Below are positions 28,616 through 38,700 of a stretch of DNA of 64,000 nt, in pieces. Source of the DNA: Affinundibacterium nitidum (GTDB taxonomy: Bacteria; Pseudomonadota; Gammaproteobacteria; Burkholderiales; Burkholderiaceae_D); contig NZ_JACOFZ010000004.1 in assembly GCF_014284155.1 (NCBI RefSeq), positions 1 through 64,000 of the forward strand, given 5' to 3'. A program made the position numbers and the translations under genes. Below the pieces are notes generated by a model. It worked only from the letters and a program-made list of their open reading frames with translations. It was not told the origin of the DNA and did not search any database. The first letter of the stretch is position 1. Every line of letters begins with the position of its first letter.

Positions 28616-29721
28616 TAGTGTTCTGCACCAAATCGCTTTGCTTCAGCGCGGCTGATCAGAGCTTGTTGTTTCTCTTGTTCGCGCATGCTCGCGGTTACCA
28701 TGGTTGGCCAACCAATTAAATGTTGCTCGGTGATTTCTGCCAATGCACGTAATCCGTCAGGTGATTCGTTCAAACAGGGAATGTAATTGAAGTTTTGGCC
28801 GCCAGCGGTCAAGAACGCTTGACGAACCTCCATCGCGATTTCTTCCAATGTTTCTAAACAGTCTGCTAAGAATCCAGGGCATACCACGTCGATACGCTTG
28901 ATGCCTTGTTTTGCTAAGGCTTGTACTGTCGGCTCGGTGTAGGGCTGCAACCATTCGGCACGTCCTAGACGCGATTGGAAGGTGACGACATATTCGTCTT
29001 TGCTAATACCGAGTTGTTCAGCCAACAAACGTGCGGTTTTATAGCATTCGCAATGATAAGGGTCGCCACGCATCAAGAAGGCTTTAGGCAATCCATGAAA
29101 GCTCATCACCAACTTTTCAGGGCGGCCATTGCTTTCCCAGGATTTTAAGATCGAGGTTTTGAGCGCCTGAATGTAAGCGGGGTGATCGTGATAATGCTTG
29201 ATGAAACGTAGTTCTGGAATATTTCGGGTCTGTTGGTAGTGGGCAGTTACCGCATCAAAGTTAGAAGCGGTGGTGGTGGCCGAGTATTGTGGATAGGCTG
29301 GCAAAATTAAAATACGTTCGTAGCCATCTGCTTTCAACTGCGTCAGCACGTCTGGAATCGATGGTGAACCATAACGCATCGCGAACGTTGCATGGACTTC
29401 ATGGCCGCGTTCACCAAGATAACCCTTCAACATCATGGCTTGTTTCTTGGTGTGCAAGAGTAGAGGCGAGCCTTCGTTGGTCCAAATTGAGGCGTATTTC
29501 TCTGCTGAAGTTTTTGAACGGAAGGGCAGAATAATGAGATTCAAAATCATCCACCAAATTGGGCGCGGAATTTCGACCACGCGGTGATCCCACAAAAATT
29601 GTTTGAGGTACTTGCGCACTGCCGAAGGTGTTGGCGCATCAGGTGTGCCGAGATTAATCAAGACAACTGCCGTCTTGACTAACTTGCCGTGGGCATATTC
29701 AGGTTCTTTTAAGAAGGCCAT
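28615..29721 (-). CDS. hemH: Ferrochelatase
   Basis: 368 residues. It has family motifs [10 protein letters not shown] near the N terminus, [27 protein letters not shown], the catalytic His in [31 protein letters not shown] and [17 protein letters not shown]. It inserts Fe2+ into protoporphyrin IX in the last step of heme synthesis and is membrane-associated. It is followed directly by apaH. With hemL and hemJ in the window three heme steps are represented. recN lies 84 nt upstream on the same strand. Confidence 0.97.
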   Translation of the reverse strand: MAFLKEPEYAHGKLVKTAVVLINLGTPDAPTPSAVRKYLKQFLWDHRVVEIPRPIWWMILNLIILPFRSKTSAEKYASIWTNEGSPLLLHTKKQAMMLKGYLGERGHEVHATFAMRYGSPSIPDVLTQLKADGYERILILPAYPQYSATTTASNFDAVTAHYQQTRNIPELRFIKHYHDHPAYIQALKTSILKSWESNGRPEKLVMSFHGLPKAFLMRGDPYHCECYKTARLLAEQLGISKDEYVVTFQSRLGRAEWLQPYTEPTVQALAKQGIKRIDVVCPGFLADCLETLEEIAMEVRQAFLTAGGQNFNYIPCLNESPDGLRALAEITEQHLIGWPTMVTASMREQEKQQALISRAEAKRFGAEH

Positions 29722-29805
29722 TTTGTACTACCTTTATCGTTAATTTCTTGTGGACGCTTGTTCAATAGCGTTCGCGAGGTTTCTGCATGCTAGGAAAGTC
29801 TCAAT

Positions 29806-31452
29806 TTAGAGAGCCAATAATTCCCTAGCGTGTTTGCGTGTTGTCGCGGTAATTTCCAAACCGCCGAGCATGCGCGCGATTTCTTCGACGCGTTGTTTGT
29901 TATCGAGCGCCGTAATGTGAGAAGTCGTCTTGCCACTATCTTGCGACTTGCTCACTTCGAAATGTTGATTGCCTTGGCTTGCCACTTGCGGTAAATGCGT
30001 CACGCACAATACTTGGCGATCTTGCCCTAAACGGCGCAATAAGCGACCAACGACCTCAGCAACCGCGCCACCAATACCGCTATCAACTTCGTCAAAAATG
30101 AGGGTGGGAGTGGCGGTTGCGCATGAGGCGATGACGGAAATCGCCAAAGAGATACGGGCTAATTCACCGCCTGAAGCCACTTTGGCCAAAGGACGTGCTT
30201 GAACCCCTGCATGACCAGCTACCAAAAATTCAACTTGCTCTACGCCAGTTGCACTCGGATCGCACGTTTGCAAGACGACTTCAAAGCGGCCGCCCGACAT
30301 GCTCAAGTCTTGCATGGCCGTTGTGACTGCAGTACCGAGATCTTTTGCCACAGCTTGGCGTTTGGTGCTCAATTCTTTTGCGGCATGGAGATACTCCAGA
30401 TAGGCTTGCTCTTCTTGTTTTTTGAGACCTTCCATATCGGAGGCACCGGAGAGCTGTGCGAGCTGCTTTTGTAAATCGTGGAACTCTTCAATCAATTGTT
30501 CCGGTTGTACATGGAAACGACGAGAGGCGCTGTGCAAGCTTTCCACACGCTGTTCGACTTCACGCAAACGTGCAGGATCAAGCTCGACACGACCGAGATA
30601 GTCGTTCAGTGCATAGGAACATTCTTGCAAATTAATGCGAGCCGAATCTAAGGCTTCCGTGATAGGTTTGAGATGCGCATCGAATTCCTCAAGTTTTGCT
30701 AATCTTTGTAAGACCGCAGAGACTTGCGACAACAGTGGGTGATCGGATTCGCTAATCAAGTTCGCCGCTTCTTGCGCCCCTTCTAATAAACTGGCTGCGT
30801 GGGCTAAGCGACTGTGTTCTTGATTAATTTCATCCCATTCGCCCGCTTTCAATTGCAGCTTGTCGAGTTCACCGACTTGCCATTCGAGGCGTTCGCGTTC
30901 TTGCAAAATATTTTTTGCATTCAATTCAAATTCTTCGCGCTGCTTCGCTAGTGTGCGCCAGTGTTTGAATAACTTGCCGACCTCAGCGGTTTGCGCTTGC
31001 AAATTTCCTTGTTGATCGAGCAGAGCACGTTGTGCATCACCTTTTAATAATGATTGGTGTGCGTGTTGACCGTGAATGTCGACTAAAAACTCACCGAGTT
31101 CGCGCAATTGGGCGGCGCTGGCGGTGATGCCGTTGATATAGGCTTTTGAACGGCCCGCATTGTCGATGACTCGACGAATAATGAGTTGTCCGTCTTCGCT
31201 AGTGAAATCATTGTTTGCCAGCCAAACATTGGTTTCGGCATTCACTGTAAATTCAGCCGAAATGTCGGCCTTCTGCGCACCTTCACGCACCATGCTGGCA
31301 TCGCCGCGCCCACCTAAGCTCAATGCCAAGGCGTCAATCAAGATGGATTTACCTGCGCCGGTTTCACCCGTAAATACAGTGAAGCCAGAGGAAAATTCCA
31401 ATTCAATTGTATCGACAATCACAAAGTCACGGATGGCAAGCGTACGCAGCAT
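29806..31452 (-). CDS. recN: DNA repair protein RecN
   Basis: 548 residues, an SMC-like ATPase. Walker A is GETGAGKS near the N terminus, a long coiled-coil middle (~residues 155-365) follows, and the C-terminal half has the signature LAKVASGGELARISLA and Walker B TLIFDEVDSGIGG, then CVTHLPQVAS. RecN tethers broken ends in recombinational repair of double-strand breaks. It has the usual neighbour nadK upstream on the same strand. Length is normal for the family. No obvious LexA box was seen in the 182-nt upstream gap, but there is a 15-nt palindrome 38 nt before the start. Confidence 0.96.
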   Translation of the reverse strand: MLRTLAIRDFVIVDTIELEFSSGFTVFTGETGAGKSILIDALALSLGGRGDASMVREGAQKADISAEFTVNAETNVWLANNDFTSEDGQLIIRRVIDNAGRSKAYINGITASAAQLRELGEFLVDIHGQHAHQSLLKGDAQRALLDQQGNLQAQTAEVGKLFKHWRTLAKQREEFELNAKNILQERERLEWQVGELDKLQLKAGEWDEINQEHSRLAHAASLLEGAQEAANLISESDHPLLSQVSAVLQRLAKLEEFDAHLKPITEALDSARINLQECSYALNDYLGRVELDPARLREVEQRVESLHSASRRFHVQPEQLIEEFHDLQKQLAQLSGASDMEGLKKQEEQAYLEYLHAAKELSTKRQAVAKDLGTAVTTAMQDLSMSGGRFEVVLQTCDPSATGVEQVEFLVAGHAGVQARPLAKVASGGELARISLAISVIASCATATPTLIFDEVDSGIGGAVAEVVGRLLRRLGQDRQVLCVTHLPQVASQGNQHFEVSKSQDSGKTTSHITALDNKQRVEEIARMLGGLEITATTRKHARELLAL

Positions 31453-31489
31453 AATTTTTTAATCGAAAAGACGTAAAGAGATTGCTTAT

Positions 31490-31504
31490 TTTACCTCAGG
31501 TAAA
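31490..31504. promoter_or_regulatory. Palindrome upstream of recN
   Basis: A perfect 7+1+7 palindrome, TTTACCT-C-AGGTAAA, 38 nt upstream of the recN start, with GCTT/AAGC outer arms a few bases away. It could be an operator or a 5'-UTR hairpin. It does not match the CTGT-N8-ACAG LexA consensus. Confidence 0.35.
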
Positions 31505-31634
31505 GCAAGCGCAGAGTGCAACCCAGAACTAAGTTCGAGGCCTTTTTTTGTCGTGCTTTTCGCTGGGCAGCGATGGTCCTAAAGGAAAATTGGAAGTGGT
31601 TTGTTTTGACCCGAAAAATGACCCCAAGTGCGAC

Positions 31635-32537
31635 TTAATTGAGGGCACCTTCGACCGAAGGATACTCGTTCCAATGTAATTTTTCGCGCAGCGTGTGGTA
31701 GTAATTCCAGGATTGCGGATGCAAGAAGGTGATCTTGTGGGTGGAGCGGCTAATGATGACTTGGTCTTTGTGCGTCAAATCGGCAAATGATTGCATGTCG
31801 AAATTCACACTGGCGTCGCGTCCAGCCACCATCTCTACACGCACCACACTTGTCTCAGGCAAAACGATAGGGCGATTGGATAGAGCATGGGGCGCAATTG
31901 GAACCATAGCGATACCGCCTAAAGCCGGATGCAAAATGGGGCCGCCAGCGGATAGGGCGTAGGCGGTGGAGCCGGTCGGAGTCGAAACAATCAAGCCGTC
32001 AGAGCGTTGGTTGTACATAAAATGATCGTCAACATCGACTCGTAACTCGATCATGCCTGAGCCCGCACCACGAGACAGTACGATGTCATTGAAGGCGACG
32101 CCGCTAAAAATTTGTTCTCCATCGCGTACGACGATGGCTTGCAGCAAGCAGCGTTGTTCTTCGATGTGTTTGCCGCCCAAGATTTCACCCACGGCGGAGA
32201 TCATTTGATCGCGTGGAATATCGGTAATAAAGCCAAGGCGTCCTTGGTTGATGCCGATTAAAGGTACGTCATAGGGGGCGAGTTGTCTTGCAATGCCTAG
32301 CATGGTGCCGTCACCACCAAGAACAATAGCTACGTCAGCATGGCGCCCGATATCGGCCACGGACATCGCGTTGTAGGCCATCAGATCGAGGTTCTGCGCT
32401 GAATCATGATCAAATACGACGGTGTGACCAGCATCAGCGAGAAAATGGGCAAGTTCATTGAGCGATTCACTCATGCCAACTGCATTGTATTTTCCAATCA
32501 GGGCGATGGTTTTACCGGAACTTGTCATAGCATGCAT
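31635..32537 (-). CDS. nadK: NAD kinase
   Basis: 300 residues with the NADK signature: GGDGTMLGIAR, GINQGRLGFITDI, SDGLIVSTPTGSTAYALSAGGP. It phosphorylates NAD+ to NADP+ using ATP or polyphosphate. Two in-frame ATGs (32537 and 32528) are possible; neither has a strong ribosome binding site. It precedes recN, the usual order in beta-proteobacteria. hrcA, normally its divergent neighbour, is 2.7 kb away with three unrelated genes between. The start is uncertain by three residues. Confidence 0.95.
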   Translation of the reverse strand: MHAMTSSGKTIALIGKYNAVGMSESLNELAHFLADAGHTVVFDHDSAQNLDLMAYNAMSVADIGRHADVAIVLGGDGTMLGIARQLAPYDVPLIGINQGRLGFITDIPRDQMISAVGEILGGKHIEEQRCLLQAIVVRDGEQIFSGVAFNDIVLSRGAGSGMIELRVDVDDHFMYNQRSDGLIVSTPTGSTAYALSAGGPILHPALGGIAMVPIAPHALSNRPIVLPETSVVRVEMVAGRDASVNFDMQSFADLTHKDQVIISRSTHKITFLHPQSWNYYHTLREKLHWNEYPSVEGALN

Positions 32538-32584
32538 GAAATATTTCAGAAGGCCTTAGATTACACCATTTTTACTCGTATGCC

Positions 32585-33073
32585 TTACTTGACTTCAGCA
32601 GGTGTCGCTAAGAAGTAGTAAAACTCTGTATTTTTGCGATAACCAAGCGATTCATAGAGGGCTTGCGCACCATGGTTATCGTGGGCTGTTTCTAAGAAGA
32701 GGCCTTTGGCACCGTCTTGCACAGCAAAGTCACGGGCGCGATTCATTAAAGCCTCTGCCAAGCCTCGGCGACGGGCATTTGGGGCAACATACAGGTCGTT
32801 CAATATCCACAAGCGTTTTGCGGAAACTGATGAAAAACTGGGATAGAGTTGAACAAAGCCGACGCCGATTTTTTCTGATGTATTCGTTTCTCTGACGTCG
32901 ATCAATTCCGTCGCTAAGAAAATAATCGATTCCTGTTGCCGTATACGTTGCTCAAGAAAAAAATGGGCCAAGGCAAGGTCGGATGTCTGCTCATAAAACA
33001 CACGATAGCCGTCAAACAAAGGCGCGAGCAGGGAAAGGTCTTCGATGGTTGCAGCAGTAATCTGAATAGACAT
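32585..33073 (-). CDS. GNAT family N-acetyltransferase
   Basis: 162 residues with the acetyl-CoA-binding GNAT core: LWILNDLYVAPNARRRGLAEALMNRARDFA (motif A, with R/Q-x-x-G-x-G/A as RRRGLAEA) and a C-terminal ALYESLGYRK motif. It should acetylate an unidentified amine substrate. It lies 47 nt upstream of nadK on the same strand and could be co-transcribed. The closest known subgroup is that of small-molecule or polyamine-type GNATs, but the substrate cannot be read from the sequence. Confidence 0.85.
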   Translation of the reverse strand: MSIQITAATIEDLSLLAPLFDGYRVFYEQTSDLALAHFFLEQRIRQQESIIFLATELIDVRETNTSEKIGVGFVQLYPSFSSVSAKRLWILNDLYVAPNARRRGLAEALMNRARDFAVQDGAKGLFLETAHDNHGAQALYESLGYRKNTEFYYFLATPAEVK

Positions 33074-33194
33074 AGATTTGTGTTGGCGTGTTTAAGAATA
33101 GAGTTGCCTGACGATTTCGCGGGTAATCGTTGCAGCTGATCTGTGCCATTACTATAAACGACCTTATAATGTAAGAAAACTTCATTCACGCTTT

Positions 33195-34421
33195 ATGACG
33201 CAAATCGCCATCGCGGGCGCGGGGATCGCCGGACTCGCCGCAGCCATTCATCTGACTCGTCTCGGAATTCAGGTTGCCGTCTTCGAACACGTTTCTGACC
33301 CCACCCCAGTGGGTGCAGGATTGTTATTGCAACCTAGCGGGCAAGCGATGCTAGCCGAGTTAGGCTTACTCGATACGATTCAAGCAAAGGCCTCGCGGGT
33401 TGATAGTTTAGAGGGTTACTCCGGCAATTGGAAAGCTCTCAACCTGCACTATCAGCGCGTCAATCCTGAGTGGTATGGATTGGGAATTCATCGCGCAAGT
33501 TTGCATCACACTCTATGGCAATGTGCGATTGAACTTGGCGTGCCTATTCATCTCGGTCAGGGTGTTTCTGCCTTCGAACAAGACGAACAGGGTGTTTGCT
33601 TTACCGTCAACGATGTTCGATTGCCGCTGCATCGGGTAGACAATCATCGCGCTGATGCATTGATTATCGCGAATGGCACTCGCTCACATTTGCGTGATCA
33701 ACTTCCTATCCCGCAGTCCCACAGACCCTATCCCTGGGGGGCATTCTGGGCAGTGCTCGATAAAGACGATTGGCCATACCCACATATTTTGATGCAACGC
33801 TATCGGGGTGCACAGGTGATGCTAGGGGTATTACCGTCCGGCATCAATCCTCGTACCGGAAAACAATGTTATTCCTTGTTTTGGAGTCTACCGAAGTCGG
33901 CATTTGGGGAATATAAAACACAGGGAATACAAGGCTTGATCCAACGTATCGCTCCAATTTGGCCAGAGGTTGCACAGTGGTTGTCTGACGCGCGAGATAC
34001 TCAGATCGCGATTGCTGAATACGCTGACGTCCGATTACAGAGCTACCATCATCAACGAGTTCTGGTGATGGGCGACGCTGCACATGCAATGAGCCCTCAA
34101 TTAGGGCAGGGGGCAAACATGGCTTTGATCGATGCCTCGGTGTTGGCTAAACTTTGGTCTATCAATGCAGCAAATAGCGAGGCTGTCCTTGAAACATTTG
34201 CTCAGTTTAGTCAGAGAAGACGTCGCCAGATTGCGTATTACCAGATGGCGAGTAAATTTATGACGCCCTTGTATCAATCGAACTATCCGATTGCTTGGTT
34301 GCGTGACATAGGAACCAGCATTGGGAATCGTATCCCGCCAGTTTATCGCCAATACCTCCTTACACTCTGCGGTGCAAAACAAGGTATATTCGACCTTAAT
34401 GCTCGGATCGATGATCTGTAG
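33195..34421 (+). CDS. FAD-dependent monooxygenase (PHBH/UbiH class)
   Basis: 408 residues. It has an N-terminal FAD-binding GxGxxG motif (IAGAGIAGLAAAIHL) followed by an acidic VFEH, a middle region with DALIIANGTRSHLR corresponding to the DG motif area, and the FAD-ribityl-binding GDAAHAMSPQLGQGANMALID. This marks it as a group A flavoprotein hydroxylase using NAD(P)H and O2. No ubiquinone gene context is present, so the aromatic substrate is unknown. It is divergent from the GNAT gene and 41 nt upstream of an HAD gene. Confidence 0.85.
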   Translation: MTQIAIAGAGIAGLAAAIHLTRLGIQVAVFEHVSDPTPVGAGLLLQPSGQAMLAELGLLDTIQAKASRVDSLEGYSGNWKALNLHYQRVNPEWYGLGIHRASLHHTLWQCAIELGVPIHLGQGVSAFEQDEQGVCFTVNDVRLPLHRVDNHRADALIIANGTRSHLRDQLPIPQSHRPYPWGAFWAVLDKDDWPYPHILMQRYRGAQVMLGVLPSGINPRTGKQCYSLFWSLPKSAFGEYKTQGIQGLIQRIAPIWPEVAQWLSDARDTQIAIAEYADVRLQSYHHQRVLVMGDAAHAMSPQLGQGANMALIDASVLAKLWSINAANSEAVLETFAQFSQRRRRQIAYYQMASKFMTPLYQSNYPIAWLRDIGTSIGNRIPPVYRQYLLTLCGAKQGIFDLNARIDDL

Positions 34422-34462
34422 CAGAGTTTTGTCCTCATTTGAAGAGAATCAAAATTTGAATA

Positions 34463-35149
34463 ATGTCCATTAAAGCAATTATATTTGATCTCGACGATAC
34501 GCTATGGCCCTTGCGATCTTTAATCTCGCGTGCGGAGATGACACTGTTCTCTTGGCTGCTTGAGCAAGTGCCTGTGATCGGCGAACATCATACGGTCGAC
34601 AGTTTGCGTGAGCGCCGAATGGCGATGATTCCCACTGATCCTCGTTTCAGCTATGATCTTTGGGCCTTGCGCCATACAGCGCTTTTGCAAGTCTTGAATG
34701 AATTTCAGGCTGATCCTAACCTCGCCGACGAAGGTATGCAGATTTTCGCCCATGCCCGAAATCAAGTCGAAATGTTCGACGATGTTCCCCATGCTTTAGC
34801 TCAAATGCAGCAAGATTATGCGTTGGCGACGATCTCTAATGGTTTTGCAGATTTGCAGGCGATAGGTATAGCACCGTATTTTCAGTTTTCAATTGCTGCT
34901 CACGAATTTGGTTGTGCGAAGCCAGATCCTCGCATTTTTGAAGCTGCTTTGGAAAGACTACAACTACCTGCACATGAGGTGATGTATGTTGGTGATGACC
35001 TTCGTCTCGACGTCGCTGGGGCGCAAGCGGTGGGGATGCGCGCGGCTTGGATGAATCGGTATAAAATGCACTTGCACGATACGCCTCACGCACACATTAC
35101 TCCCGATCTCATTGTGCATGATTTACATCAATTGAAATCAGCACTTTAG
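34463..35149 (+). CDS. HAD-superfamily hydrolase (subfamily IA)
   Basis: 228 residues with all four HAD motifs: FDLDDTLW (nucleophile and acid Asp), TISNG (Thr/Ser), Lys in CAKPDPRIF, and VGDDLRLDVAGAQAVGM. The insertion between motifs I and II is a helical C1 cap. It is a phosphatase of unknown substrate, related to YjjG/YigB-like small-molecule phosphatases. It probably shares a transcript with the upstream flavin monooxygenase and lies 69 nt before hrcA. Confidence 0.87.
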   Translation: MSIKAIIFDLDDTLWPLRSLISRAEMTLFSWLLEQVPVIGEHHTVDSLRERRMAMIPTDPRFSYDLWALRHTALLQVLNEFQADPNLADEGMQIFAHARNQVEMFDDVPHALAQMQQDYALATISNGFADLQAIGIAPYFQFSIAAHEFGCAKPDPRIFEAALERLQLPAHEVMYVGDDLRLDVAGAQAVGMRAAWMNRYKMHLHDTPHAHITPDLIVHDLHQLKSAL

Positions 35150-35218
35150 CGACAATATAAGTCACAGAAACACAAAAAAACGGTGCGTTCCGGCAACAGC
35201 TAGCCTACAATAAAAATC

Positions 35219-36250
35219 ATGCATTTAGATAACCGCGCACAAACATTATTAAAAGCACTGGTGGAACGGTATATAGCCGATGGTCAGCCGGTGGGGTCCC
35301 GAGAATTATCGAAAATCTCGGGTTTGGAATTGTCTGCCGCCACCATTCGTAACGTCATGGCTGATCTCGAAGAAATGGGATTTGTTGCCAGCCCACATAC
35401 TTCCGCTGGTCGAGTACCGACACCGCGCGGTTATCGTGTTTTTGTCGATCAGCTATTGACTGTACAAGACATAGACGAGAGCATGCTGCAAAATGCTTTA
35501 GGGCAGAATTTGCAGTCGTCCATTATTACGGGGTCGTCGCAAAAAATTATCGCCAATGCGGCCCAAGTTTTATCTTCGCTTTCTCAATTCGCAGGCGTGG
35601 TGATGAGCGCGCGTCAAGAGTCGATATTTAAACAAGTCGAGTTTTTGCGTCTGTCGGAAAAACGTATTTTGTTGGTCATCGTTGCACCGAATGACGAAGT
35701 CCATAATCGATTGTTATTGACTGATGTGGACTATTCACCGACGCAGTTGGTGCAGGCCGCTAATTATTTGAATCAGCATTTTGCGGGTCAGAGTTTTGAC
35801 CAAGCCAGAATCAGCATTAAACATGAGTTGCGAGAATTGCAAGGTGATATGAATCGCTTAATGCGTGCGGCTTTGGATGCAGGCAGTGAGGCCATGGCGG
35901 AGAATAATGACGATATGGTGATCTCGGGTGAGCGAAATTTACTGAATGTGAGCGAATTGTCATCGAATATGACGTCTTTACGACGAATGTTTGATCTATT
36001 CGAGCAAAAAAGTGGTTTAATGCAACTATTAGATGTTTCCAGTAATGCTTCAGGTGTGAGAATATTTATCGGTGGCGAATCACAATTGGTACCGATGGAA
36101 GAAATGAGTGTGGTGACTGCACCCTACGAGGTAAATGGTAAGGTGGTTGGTACGCTCGGTGTTATTGGTCCAACACGTATGGCGTATGAACGCGTGATTC
36201 CGATCGTTGATATCACAGCGAAATTATTGTCAAATGCTCTGAATCATTAG
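35219..36250 (+). CDS. hrcA: Heat-inducible transcription repressor HrcA
   Basis: 343 residues. An N-terminal winged helix ([58 protein letters not shown]) is followed by the HrcA GAF-like and inserted dimerisation domains, with a C-terminal [18 protein letters not shown] motif. It represses groE/dnaK-type operons through CIRCE elements. No CIRCE inverted repeat (TTAGCACTC-N9-GAGTGCTAA) is seen in the 69 nt upstream, so it is not evidently autoregulated from here. Length is normal. Confidence 0.96.
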   Translation: MHLDNRAQTLLKALVERYIADGQPVGSRELSKISGLELSAATIRNVMADLEEMGFVASPHTSAGRVPTPRGYRVFVDQLLTVQDIDESMLQNALGQNLQSSIITGSSQKIIANAAQVLSSLSQFAGVVMSARQESIFKQVEFLRLSEKRILLVIVAPNDEVHNRLLLTDVDYSPTQLVQAANYLNQHFAGQSFDQARISIKHELRELQGDMNRLMRAALDAGSEAMAENNDDMVISGERNLLNVSELSSNMTSLRRMFDLFEQKSGLMQLLDVSSNASGVRIFIGGESQLVPMEEMSVVTAPYEVNGKVVGTLGVIGPTRMAYERVIPIVDITAKLLSNALNH

Positions 36251-36318
36251 TTTTTTGTAGCTGATCAGGGCGAATCTAGTCGCAGTGCTTTTTTTGAAAA
36301 ACAGGGACTGGTAAAAAT

Positions 36319-36735
36319 ATGGCGGAAAACAAAGACATCTCAGTGCTCATTGTGGATGACAATGATATGACGCGTGAAACCTTGCGTGTGATCTTGCGTC
36401 ATGAAGTCTATAACGTGGTCGGAGAAGCCTTGGATGGCGATGGTGCGCTAGAAATGGCAACTCGCCTTAAACCCGATATCATCTTACTCGACGTTGTGAT
36501 GCCCAAAGTGAGCGGCATTGAGGCCTTACGTAGCATTCGTATGGTGATGCCCGATGTCATGATCTTGATGGTCACTGCCAATAAAGATCAAGACACGGTG
36601 TCTGAAGCTGTGAAGAGCGGTATTAGCGGCTACATCATTAAGCCATTTAATGCGAAAAAAGTGCTTGATACGATTCAAGGCGTTGCAACTAAAGTGCGCG
36701 CTGCCAGAGCACAAGCAGCAGCCAATCAAGGATAA
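36319..36735 (+). CDS. Stand-alone response regulator receiver protein
   Basis: 138 residues, only a CheY-like receiver. It has VLIVDDNDMTRETLR, phosphoacceptor Asp in IILLDVVMPKVSG, Thr in MVTANKDQDT, and Lys in IIKPFNAKKVLD, then an Ala/Gln-rich tail. No output domain and no kinase gene are adjacent, so its partner is unknown. It is 68 nt after hrcA and convergent with fur. It resembles single-domain regulators that act by protein contact, but which pathway it serves cannot be told. Confidence 0.85.
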   Translation: MAENKDISVLIVDDNDMTRETLRVILRHEVYNVVGEALDGDGALEMATRLKPDIILLDVVMPKVSGIEALRSIRMVMPDVMILMVTANKDQDTVSEAVKSGISGYIIKPFNAKKVLDTIQGVATKVRAARAQAAANQG

Positions 36736-36752
36736 TCGGCCGCTGAGTTAGC

Positions 36753-37187
36753 TTATTTCGTTTTGCGATGTTCGCAGTTGGCCTTAGTGCAGTTACCATA
36801 CAAGGCCAACGCATGTTCTGCGATCTTAAAGCCACGTTCGTTGGCGATATCGTGTTGACGCTTCTCGATTTGTTCGTCAAAAAATTCTTCAACTTTTCCA
36901 CAATCTAAGCACACCAAATGGTCGTGGTGTGAACCCTCATTGAGTTCGAAGATCGCTTTGCCCGTCTCGAAATGATTGCGGTGCAAGAGTCCAGCCTGTT
37001 CAAATTGCGTGAGAACACGATAAACCGTCGCCAAGCCAACATCCATATTCTCGGTCAAAAGAATCTTGTAGACATCTTCAGCGGTCAGGTGGCGAACCGC
37101 ACTGTTTTGGAAGATTTCCAAGATTTTCAGGCGTGGTAAGGTCGCTTTGAGGCCGCTGGCTTTGAGGTCTGGAGAGTTATTTGTCAT
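36753..37187 (-). CDS. fur: Ferric uptake regulator Fur
   Basis: 144 residues from ATG 37187 (MTNNSPDLK), which fits the family start [13 protein letters not shown]; the TTG at 37199 would add four residues. The N-terminal winged helix contains AEDVYKILL and [18 protein letters not shown]. The metal-binding dimer domain has [16 protein letters not shown], the HALALYGNC helix and a final NCxxxNC pair. It represses iron acquisition genes with Fe2+ as corepressor. It is divergent from bamE, a conserved Burkholderiales arrangement. Confidence 0.96.
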   Translation of the reverse strand: MTNNSPDLKASGLKATLPRLKILEIFQNSAVRHLTAEDVYKILLTENMDVGLATVYRVLTQFEQAGLLHRNHFETGKAIFELNEGSHHDHLVCLDCGKVEEFFDEQIEKRQHDIANERGFKIAEHALALYGNCTKANCEHRKTK

Positions 37188-37312
37188 GTTTTCAGTCAAA
37201 ATAAGGCTAAGTGCTTTATGATATAGGGTTTTAAAGCTTGGTAAATATTTTCGATATGTTAGCTGATCTGCGACCTTTCGACAGCTTTACCACAAAAAAA
37301 CTGAGGTTTTCC

Positions 37313-37834
37313 ATGTCATTGTTTTCCTTCAATAAATCTTCCGCGCGCATGTTGCGATTCTCTGTATTGCCGATTGCCGCATTGTTAAGTGCTTGCGCAA
37401 CGACAAACACCCCTGTGAACGCAAACGCTGATGCTAACGATACTCAGGTCATTAAGCCAACCGGCCTTGATCGTTTCTTTGGCTTTATTTCGCCATACCG
37501 TATCACTGTGCAACAAGGTAATTTTGTATCACAGGAAATGGCGAGCCAGTTGAAGGAGGGAATGACCCGTGAGCAGGTTCGTTTCTTGTTAGGTACAGCA
37601 TTATTGACGGACATGTTCCATGAAGACCGTTGGGACTATCCATTCCGTTTGCAAAAGCCGAACGGTGAAGTTGTAACAAGCCGCTTGGCGATTTACTTTA
37701 AGAATAATACGGTTGAAAAGTTCGAAGGCGGAAAATTGCCAACCGAAAAAGAATATTTAGCCCATATTACGACAGCGGCGATTGCGGCTCGTAACGAAGC
37801 TGAGGTCTCCTCTGAAACTCCTAAGAAAAAATAA
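37313..37834 (+). CDS. bamE: Outer membrane protein assembly factor BamE
   Basis: 173 residues from ATG 37313 with GAGG 7 nt upstream; the longer frame starting at 37238 lacks support. The signal peptide ends in a lipobox (LLSAC). The SmpA/OmlA domain has YRITVQQGNFVSQEM, LKEGMTREQVRFLLGTALLTDMFHEDRWDYPF and FKNNTVEKFEG. It is a lipoprotein of the BAM complex that inserts beta-barrel proteins in the outer membrane. It is ten nt upstream of dapB and divergent from fur. Confidence 0.94.
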   Translation: MSLFSFNKSSARMLRFSVLPIAALLSACATTNTPVNANADANDTQVIKPTGLDRFFGFISPYRITVQQGNFVSQEMASQLKEGMTREQVRFLLGTALLTDMFHEDRWDYPFRLQKPNGEVVTSRLAIYFKNNTVEKFEGGKLPTEKEYLAHITTAAIAARNEAEVSSETPKKK

Positions 37835-37844
37835 AGAGTAAAGC

Positions 37845-38651
37845 ATGTCTGCTATGAAAATTGCGGTGGCCGGTGCTTCTGGTCGCATGGGTAAGATGTT
37901 GGTTGAAACGATACTGGCTGCGGATGACGCAAGCTTGGTTGGTGCACTTGATGTGGCACAGTCTCCAGCGATCGGATCTGATCCTGGTGTCACTTTAGGT
38001 AAAGAAACTGGCGTAAAGATTGAATCTGATTTGGCGCTCGGTCTTGCGCAAGCGGAATATTTTATTGATTTCACTCGACCAGAAGGAACGCTGCATCATC
38101 TCGAATATTGCGCGCAACACGGCATCAAGATGATTATCGGTACCACGGGCTTTGACGATGCTGGAAAAGCTGCAATTGCGAAGGCAGCAGAAAAGACAGC
38201 GATCGTGTTTGCGCCGAATATGAGTGTGGGCGTAAATGTCACCATGAAGTTGTTGGAAATGGCCGCAAAAAGTTTTTCTCATGGTTACGACATCGAGATC
38301 GTTGAGGCACACCACCGTCATAAAGTGGATGCGCCATCGGGAACAGCGCTAAAAATGGGCGAAGTGATCGCCGACGCTATTGGACGCGATTTAAACGAAG
38401 TCGGCGTGTTTGCTCGTGAGGGTGTGACCGGTGAGCGTGATCCTTCATCGATCGGTTTTGCTACCATTCGTGGTGGAGATATTGTTGGTGATCATACTGT
38501 TCTATTTGCGGGCATTGGCGAACGTGTTGAAATTACTCATAAGTCATCCAGTCGTGTGACCTACGCACATGGTAGCCTGCGGGCGGCGCGTTTTCTTGCA
38601 GATAAAAAGACGGGTTTGTACGATATGTACGACGTCTTGGGTTTGCGTTAA
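37845..38651 (+). CDS. dapB: 4-hydroxy-tetrahydrodipicolinate reductase
   Basis: 268 residues. It has an N-terminal dinucleotide-binding motif ([13 protein letters not shown]), the TTGF segment, and the catalytic/substrate motif [20 protein letters not shown], followed by [15 protein letters not shown]. It reduces 4-hydroxy-tetrahydrodipicolinate with NAD(P)H in the diaminopimelate/lysine pathway and thus supplies both lysine and peptidoglycan. It lies between bamE and exbB in an apparent operon. Confidence 0.97.
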   Translation: MSAMKIAVAGASGRMGKMLVETILAADDASLVGALDVAQSPAIGSDPGVTLGKETGVKIESDLALGLAQAEYFIDFTRPEGTLHHLEYCAQHGIKMIIGTTGFDDAGKAAIAKAAEKTAIVFAPNMSVGVNVTMKLLEMAAKSFSHGYDIEIVEAHHRHKVDAPSGTALKMGEVIADAIGRDLNEVGVFAREGVTGERDPSSIGFATIRGGDIVGDHTVLFAGIGERVEITHKSSSRVTYAHGSLRAARFLADKKTGLYDMYDVLGLR

Positions 38652-38700
38652 TTTACAAGCTTTTCCAATCTAAACTTTCATCTGAAATAGAGAATATTTG

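Noticed and set aside
35150-35218. Possible CIRCE element upstream of hrcA
   Set aside because: The TTAGCACTC-N9-GAGTGCTAA inverted repeat was looked for and is not there.
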